This document shows, piece by piece, positions 5,823 through 9,298 of a stretch of DNA of 9,298 nt. Origin of the DNA: CAZEDU01 sp964511185. Its GTDB lineage: Bacteria; Myxococcota; Myxococcia; Myxococcales; Myxococcaceae. Below the pieces are notes generated by a model. The model saw only the letters and a program-made list of their open reading frames with translations, was not told the origin of the DNA and did not search any database. Location: assembly GCA_964511185.1 (NCBI GenBank), contig CAZEDU010000162.1:1-9298 (forward strand). The letters run 5' to 3'. The number at the start of each line of letters is the position of its first letter. The first letter of the stretch is position 1. Both the position numbers and the translations under genes were made by a program.

Positions 5823-6851
5823 TCAGCCCTTCGCCCCGCGCAGCTTCTGGAGGGCGGCCTGCGCCTTCTTGAGCATCGGCGCGGCGGACTTGCCTTTGCC
5901 CTTCACCCATTTCTGGTGCACCGGCTCGCACAGCTTGGCGAACACCGCCTTCTGCTCCGGCGACACCGTGTGCACCTGAATCTTGTCGGCGCGGAAGTTC
6001 TCGACGAGCAGCGGCGCCAGCTCGCGCACGCCCTTGCGGCCGGTGACCGCTTCGCCGTGCTGATCACCGATCAGCGTCTTCTGATCTTCTGGCGACAGCT
6101 TGTCGAACCACGCCTTGTTCGCGACCACGATGCCCGGCTGGTAGATGGCCTCGGTCAACGAGTAGTGCTTGATGCCCTTGTGCCACGAGGCGGCGAAGGT
6201 GAAGAGCGGCGTGTTGTCGAAGCCGTCCACCACGCCGGTCTGCAGCGCGGAGAGGACCTCGGTCACCGCGATGGGCACCGGCAGCGCGCCGAGCGCGCGG
6301 TACATCTCGATGTGCGCGTCGTTCTCTTGGCTGCGCATCTTCTTGCCCTTCAGGTGCCCGGGCTCGGTGATGGGGCCGAAGGTGCTGCCGAACGACCGGT
6401 AGCCGTTCTCCGCCCAGAAGAGGAATGTGAAGCCGCGCGCGGAGAGGACCTTCTTGAAGTCCTCGACGAGGACCTCGTCGAGCACGTGGTCGGCTTCGGC
6501 CTCGTTGCGGAACAGGTAGGGCAGCTCGAGCAGCGCGAGCTCGGGGACGATGGAGGCGAGCGCGCCGGTCGAGCCGCCCCAGAGCGGAATCGCGCCGCGC
6601 TTGCACTCGTTGGCGGTGACGTTCTCGTCGCCCAACGCGCCGCCGAGGAAGGGTTTGATCTTCACGCGCCCTTGCGTGCCGGCCTCCACGCGCGTCCTGA
6701 GGTTCTTGAGCTGCTCGGCCCACGGCGTGCCGTCGGGCGCGACGGTGGCGATCTTCGCGGTGACCGGTTCGGCCGCGCGCGCTGAAGCGCCAAACGTCGC
6801 TGCGCCGACGCCGGCGATGGCGCTGCTTTTGAGAAAGGTGCGGCGGTCCAT
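5823..6851 (-). CDS. dctP: Tat-exported TRAP transporter substrate-binding protein (DctP family)
   Basis: A 342-residue periplasmic solute-binding protein of the DctP family (PF03480), the usual length. It begins with a Tat signal, MDRRTFLK then a hydrophobic stretch ending ASARA, with cleavage probably near residue 26. Family features are IATVAPDGTPWAEQL (34-48), GHLKGKKMRS with Arg173 at the position of the conserved carboxylate-binding arginine, RALGALPVPI, and the hallmark TEVLSALQTGVVDGFDN (197-213). In TRAP systems such proteins deliver organic acids to a DctQ/DctM permease. No permease gene is present here, so this is an orphan within the window and its ligand is unknown. The ATG at 6851 is preceded by GAGGAGG (6858-6864) six bases away; the frame stays open upstream to 6998, but this start gives both the ribosome site and the Tat signal. 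Transcription starts away from the divergent gene at 7022. Confidence 0.93.
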   Translation of the reverse strand: MDRRTFLKSSAIAGVGAATFGASARAAEPVTAKIATVAPDGTPWAEQLKNLRTRVEAGTQGRVKIKPFLGGALGDENVTANECKRGAIPLWGGSTGALASIVPELALLELPYLFRNEAEADHVLDEVLVEDFKKVLSARGFTFLFWAENGYRSFGSTFGPITEPGHLKGKKMRSQENDAHIEMYRALGALPVPIAVTEVLSALQTGVVDGFDNTPLFTFAASWHKGIKHYSLTEAIYQPGIVVANKAWFDKLSPEDQKTLIGDQHGEAVTGRKGVRELAPLLVENFRADKIQVHTVSPEQKAVFAKLCEPVHQKWVKGKGKSAAPMLKKAQAALQKLRGAKG

Positions 6852-6857
6852 CTTCTG

Positions 6858-6864
6858 CCTCCTC
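6858..6864 (-). promoter_or_regulatory. Strong ribosome binding site of the TRAP binding-protein gene
   Basis: GAGGAGG on the minus strand, six bases before the ATG at 6851. It is one of the strongest Shine-Dalgarno matches in the window and rules out the longer reading from 6998. Confidence 0.8.
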
Positions 6865-7011
6865 GTGAAGAACTGTCGTTCAGGCTCAGAAATCTGAACC
6901 AGGCGCGCCCCGAGCGCACTCGGAAACGCATGCAGCCCGCTGAAATTTCTGGGAGTGCTTCTGGTCCTGTCCTTGCTTCGGTGCGTCGGCGTTCTCACAC
7001 CGCTGTCTGAT

Positions 7012-7015
7012 GGAG
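7012..7015 (+). promoter_or_regulatory. Ribosome binding site of the beta-propeller lipoprotein gene
   Basis: GGAG six bases before the ATG at 7022. The upstream ATG at 7010 lies before this site and has none of its own, so 7022 is the better start. Confidence 0.6.
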
Positions 7016-7021
7016 CGAACG

Positions 7022-8950
7022 ATGAAGCGATTCTCCTCGGCCTTGGTGGCCCTCCTGGTCGCCGCGTGCTCTCACTCGGTCTCGCCGAATGGGCCGGACC
7101 CGCGCAGCCCCCCCGATGACGACTCGGTGCCGCCCGAGCTCCCCGAAGGCGTGCATCCGTTGACCTCCTTTCAGTCCCAGGCCGAGCTCGAGGCGTTCTT
7201 GCGCGCGCTGCCAGACGACAGCAGCGGCTCGCAAAGCGAAGGGATGTCGGACGCGGCGCCCAGCGCGGGGATGGCCAACACCAACGAGAACATCACCAAC
7301 AACCAGGAGGCGGGCGTCGACGAAGGCGGCATCGTCAAGAACATCGGCGACCACCTGGTGGTGCTGCGCAAAGGCCGGCTGTACGCCGCCTCGGTGAAGA
7401 ACCCAGGCGCGCCGGTGCAGACCGACTCGATGCGCGTCGCGCCCACCGACGAGCTCAACCGCAACGTCTGGTACGACGAGATGCTCGTCAAAGGCGATGT
7501 CATCGTCACCATCGGCTATCGCTACCTGACCCGGGTGGAGGACGAGACCGGCGGCCAGCTCCAGTGGATTCACGGCGCGACCGAGGTCAGCCTGTTTCAG
7601 CTCGACGGCAACGGGAAGCTCACCCGCGGCCCCACCACCTTCTTCGAGTCGAACGACTACTACTCGAGCCGCAACTACGCGAGCCGGCTCACCGGCGGGA
7701 AGCTGATCCTCTATATGCCGTACTACGCCTTCGTCGGTTACGGCGGCAGCAAGCAGGTCAACATCCCGCGGCGGCTCGAGTACGTCGGTGGCCAGACGTT
7801 CAAGGCCAAGCAGCCCATCTTCGGGGTGACCGACATCGCGCGGCCGGTCACGGCGCCCAAGTACCCCAGCTTCCACACCGTGGTGCAGTGCGGCTTTGAG
7901 ATGACCGGGTTCAACTGCCAGGCGCGCTCGGTGCTGGCCAGCTGGGGACGTCAGCACTACGTGACGTCGGGCAGCGTTTACGTGTTCGTCGAGAGCTTCG
8001 TGTACCGCGTGTCGCTCAAGACGCTGAGCTCGTTCGCGCACGTGGCGCGCGGCTACCCGGTGGATCAGTTCTCGTTCAAAGAGGACGGCGCGCTGCTCAA
8101 CGTGCTGGTGCAACGCTACGAGGCGCCGTCGAAAGATCAGCCGAGCGCGCGGGGCGCCGCGCACATCGAGCTGCTCCGCTTGCCGCTCGCGCAGTTCGAC
8201 CACGAGGGCAAGCAGACGCTCGCGTCCGAAGTCCGCACGCTCAAGGTCTCCTCGAACGACTACAGCTACCTGTCGCGCAACCGCTTCGCCGAAGGGTACG
8301 TGCTCGGCGCGGTGACGCAGTACAGCTACGACTCCGTCGTTCAGCAGGGCTCGTCGCAGACGGTGTTGCTCGCGCACAAGCTCGACACCGGGGTCACGCA
8401 GGAGCTCTCGCTCGGGAGCGGCACGGGTTGGAGCGGGGTCAACCGCATCGAGGTGTTGAGCGGCGTCGGGGCGGTGGTGGTGTTCTTTCCGCAGATCNNN
8501 NNNNNNNGCTCGGAGCTCAAGCTCACCACGGTGCAGCTGGGCGCGCAGGCGCAGCTGCTGCCCGACCTGGTGCTTCCGTACGTCGCCAGCTCCGAGAGCC
8601 GAAGCCACGCGTTCTTCTTCAAGCCCAAGGCGAGCGGCGGGGGCACGTTCGGGTTGCCCATCGTCTCGACCACGAGCGGTGGCGGCTGGTGGGGGCGCGG
8701 CGCGGGCAACATCGCGTTCTTCGACGTCGCGGCGTCGGGCCAGCTCCAGACGTTGGGCGCCGTCTCGTCGACCACCGCGGCGGGCGGGCAGTGCGAGACG
8801 TCGTGCATCGACTGGTACGGCAACTCGCGGCCCATCTTCCTCAAGGAGCGAACCATCGCGCTGATGGGGAGCGAGCTGCAGGAGGTCGCCGTCGGCTTGG
8901 CGGGCGTGGCCGAGCATGGCAGCCGATTGGTGTTCGGCTTCTCGCCATGA
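7022..8950 (+). CDS. Beta-propeller lipoprotein (PF09826-like)
   Basis: A secreted or outer-membrane lipoprotein of about 642 residues. The start at 7022 gives MKRFSSALVALLVAAC with a good lipobox (VAA-Cys16), followed by a Pro/Asp-rich linker to about residue 45. The segment SFQSQAELEAFLR and then TNENITNNQEAGVDEGGIVK (87-106) corresponds to the entry motif of the 'secreted C-terminal beta-propeller' family (PF09826), where a GVDE-D/G-IVK sequence precedes the first blade. Blade-like beta strands follow to the end, e.g. GDVIVTIGYRYL and TGGKLILYMPYYAF. Two close cysteine pairs (Cys290/Cys299 and Cys591/Cys595) could form disulfides outside the cytoplasm. The function of this family is not established; no catalytic motif is evident. 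A 10-base N run (8498-8507) hides residues about 493-496, but both sides read in the same frame. It is divergent from the TRAP binding-protein gene. Confidence 0.88.
   Translation: MKRFSSALVALLVAACSHSVSPNGPDPRSPPDDDSVPPELPEGVHPLTSFQSQAELEAFLRALPDDSSGSQSEGMSDAAPSAGMANTNENITNNQEAGVDEGGIVKNIGDHLVVLRKGRLYAASVKNPGAPVQTDSMRVAPTDELNRNVWYDEMLVKGDVIVTIGYRYLTRVEDETGGQLQWIHGATEVSLFQLDGNGKLTRGPTTFFESNDYYSSRNYASRLTGGKLILYMPYYAFVGYGGSKQVNIPRRLEYVGGQTFKAKQPIFGVTDIARPVTAPKYPSFHTVVQCGFEMTGFNCQARSVLASWGRQHYVTSGSVYVFVESFVYRVSLKTLSSFAHVARGYPVDQFSFKEDGALLNVLVQRYEAPSKDQPSARGAAHIELLRLPLAQFDHEGKQTLASEVRTLKVSSNDYSYLSRNRFAEGYVLGAVTQYSYDSVVQQGSSQTVLLAHKLDTGVTQELSLGSGTGWSGVNRIEVLSGVGAVVVFFPQIXXXXSELKLTTVQLGAQAQLLPDLVLPYVASSESRSHAFFFKPKASGGGTFGLPIVSTTSGGGWWGRGAGNIAFFDVAASGQLQTLGAVSSTTAAGGQCETSCIDWYGNSRPIFLKERTIALMGSELQEVAVGLAGVAEHGSRLVFGFSP
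8498..8507. other. Run of 10 N (assembly gap)
   Basis: Ten undetermined bases inside the beta-propeller gene. With exactly ten bases the frame before the gap continues after it to the stop at 8950, so the true gap length should be 1 modulo 3 unless the gene is frameshifted. The missing residues follow VVVFFPQI and precede SELKLTTVQLG. Confidence 0.95.
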
Positions 8951-8975
8951 TGGGGAGCGTGAACTGGGTCACTGG

Positions 8976-9047
8976 TTCGCCTGCGCTTCGATGGCCCGTG
9001 CCCCCGCCAAGACGCGACCGCTGAACGGCGGTGGGTGCCCGTTCGAC
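8976..9047 (-). repeat. Right copy of the dispersed inverted repeat
   Basis: Its reverse complement matches 20-93: 44 of 47 identical over 8976-9022, and alignable with two single-base gaps over 9023-9047. It begins 25 bases after the stop of the beta-propeller gene. Similarity fades beyond 8976 toward the gene. The other side cannot be compared far because the left copy is close to the window start. Confidence 0.8.
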
Positions 9048-9060
9048 GCGTGAGCGCGCA

Positions 9061-9104
9061 GTGGGCGTGAAAAAGGTCGCTGGAGCAACCGATTTCACGC
9101 CCAC
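9061..9104. repeat. 44-nt near-perfect hairpin
   Basis: GTGGGCGTGAAA (9061-9072) pairs perfectly with TTTCACGCCCAC (9093-9104). The 20-nt interior continues the symmetry: GGT (9075-9077) with ACC (9088-9090) and GCT (9079-9081) with AGC (9084-9086), around the same centre. It lies 110 bp after the stop of the beta-propeller gene and just past the right repeat copy. No T-run follows outside the stem, though the inner A/T pairs would put a short T stretch within it. It could act as a bidirectional terminator, a protein-binding site or part of the repeat element. Confidence 0.65.
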
Positions 9105-9291
9105 CGCCTGCCAAGCCGCGACAAAACCCCCGGCCCGAGCGCGGCACCGCTCGGCGGCGTTCGCCCGAGCGTCTGACAATCCAGCCCCCACTCCCTCAGG
9201 GCCCTGCGCGCCCGTTTTGAGGCAATCGCTCGGGCGCTTGAAGGCGCGCAACTTCCCATCTGGCCCCCGCGAGAACCCCTCCGTCGACCAC

Positions 9292-9297
9292 AGGAGG
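9292..9297 (+). promoter_or_regulatory. Possible ribosome binding site of a gene beyond the right edge
   Basis: AGGAGG, a full Shine-Dalgarno core, lies two bases from the window end on the plus strand. A start codon would be expected about 4-9 bases further on, outside the window. Confidence 0.4.
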
Positions 9298-9298
9298 C

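Larger units (their letters stand above)
6852..7021. promoter_or_regulatory. Divergent promoter region with operator-like palindromes
   Basis: This 170-bp region lies between two genes read outward, so it should hold promoters for both. It contains an inverted repeat GTTCAG (6878-6883) / CTGAAC (6894-6899), overlapping a near-palindrome TCAGAAATCTGA (6886-6897), and an 8-bp palindrome GAAATTTC (6942-6949). The heptamer CAGAAAT occurs at 6887-6893 and again inverted at 6945-6951, about 50 bases apart. A small stem CGAG/CTCG lies at 6911-6922. These are the AT-rich spots of the region and are candidate operators or -10 boxes. I could not assign convincing -35/-10 pairs. Confidence 0.45.
8951..9298. 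other. Gene-free right flank with repeat and palindromes
   Basis: No convincing gene lies here. Open frames running into it on the minus strand (8341-9147 and 8841-9251) are antisense to the propeller gene or run through the repeat, and show no domain. Contents in order: the right copy of the dispersed repeat (8976-9047), a 44-nt hairpin (9061-9104), a GC hairpin CCGAGCG/CGCTCGG (9135-9141 and 9148-9154), a 10-bp inverted pair CGCCCGAGCG/CGCTCGGGCG (9162-9171 and 9227-9236), a pair TGCGCGCC/GGCGCGCA (9205-9212 and 9243-9250), and AGGAGG at the edge. Confidence 0.6.

Noticed and set aside
6995..8917. 640-residue minus-strand open frame antisense to the propeller lipoprotein
   Set aside because: It is a long shadow frame caused by GC-rich third positions; the plus frame has a lipobox, ribosome site and family motifs.
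20..9047. Composite transposon or genomic island bounded by the inverted repeats
   Set aside because: No transposase, integrase or target-site duplication is visible, and gene composition between the repeats looks native.

Overview
The window is high-GC bacterial DNA carrying five well-supported protein-coding genes plus non-coding flanks. No mobilisation genes, tRNA, rRNA or CRISPR array are visible. Very high G+C in third codon positions, GTG starts and the mix of secreted lipoproteins, a membrane metallophosphoesterase and a helix-rich peptidoglycan-binding protein suggest a myxobacterium (Myxococcota, perhaps Cystobacterineae). That assignment is inference from style and content; no marker gene is present.

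Layout: 1-638 has no convincing gene, is visibly less GC-rich than the rest, and holds one copy of a repeat (20-93) and two hairpin-forming segments (149-206, 340-384). Four genes then lie on the minus strand, so they are transcribed from right to left: an orphan Tat-exported TRAP substrate-binding protein (5823-6851), a 592-residue protein with a C-terminal PG_1 peptidoglycan-binding domain (3957-5735), a membrane metallophosphoesterase of the YkuE type (2673-3866), and a lipoprotein with a calcium-binding repeat, a carbohydrate-binding-like domain and a BNR_4 propeller (639-2567). Gaps between them are about 85-105 bp. A 170-bp divergent intergenic region (6852-7021) separates this block from a plus-strand lipoprotein of the PF09826-like beta-propeller family (7022-8950), which contains a 10-base run of N (8498-8507). 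The right end (8951-9298) carries the second, inverted copy of the 20-93 repeat, a strong 44-nt hairpin, several GC-rich palindromes, and an AGGAGG motif at the edge that probably serves a gene starting just outside.

All five products look envelope-directed: two lipoproteins, one Tat substrate, one membrane enzyme and one peptidoglycan-binding protein. I see no clear shared pathway, and the four minus-strand genes need not be one operon.

The most unusual signals are: (i) a pair of about 73-bp inverted repeats 8.9 kb apart that bracket the whole gene block; (ii) an 82-nt potential RNA structure between the TRAP protein gene and the PG_1 gene that could hide the PG_1 gene's Shine-Dalgarno sequence; (iii) a Tat-type twin-arginine motif placed after three membrane helices in the metallophosphoesterase; (iv) the PG_1 protein, which has no export signal and a long unrecognised helical body.
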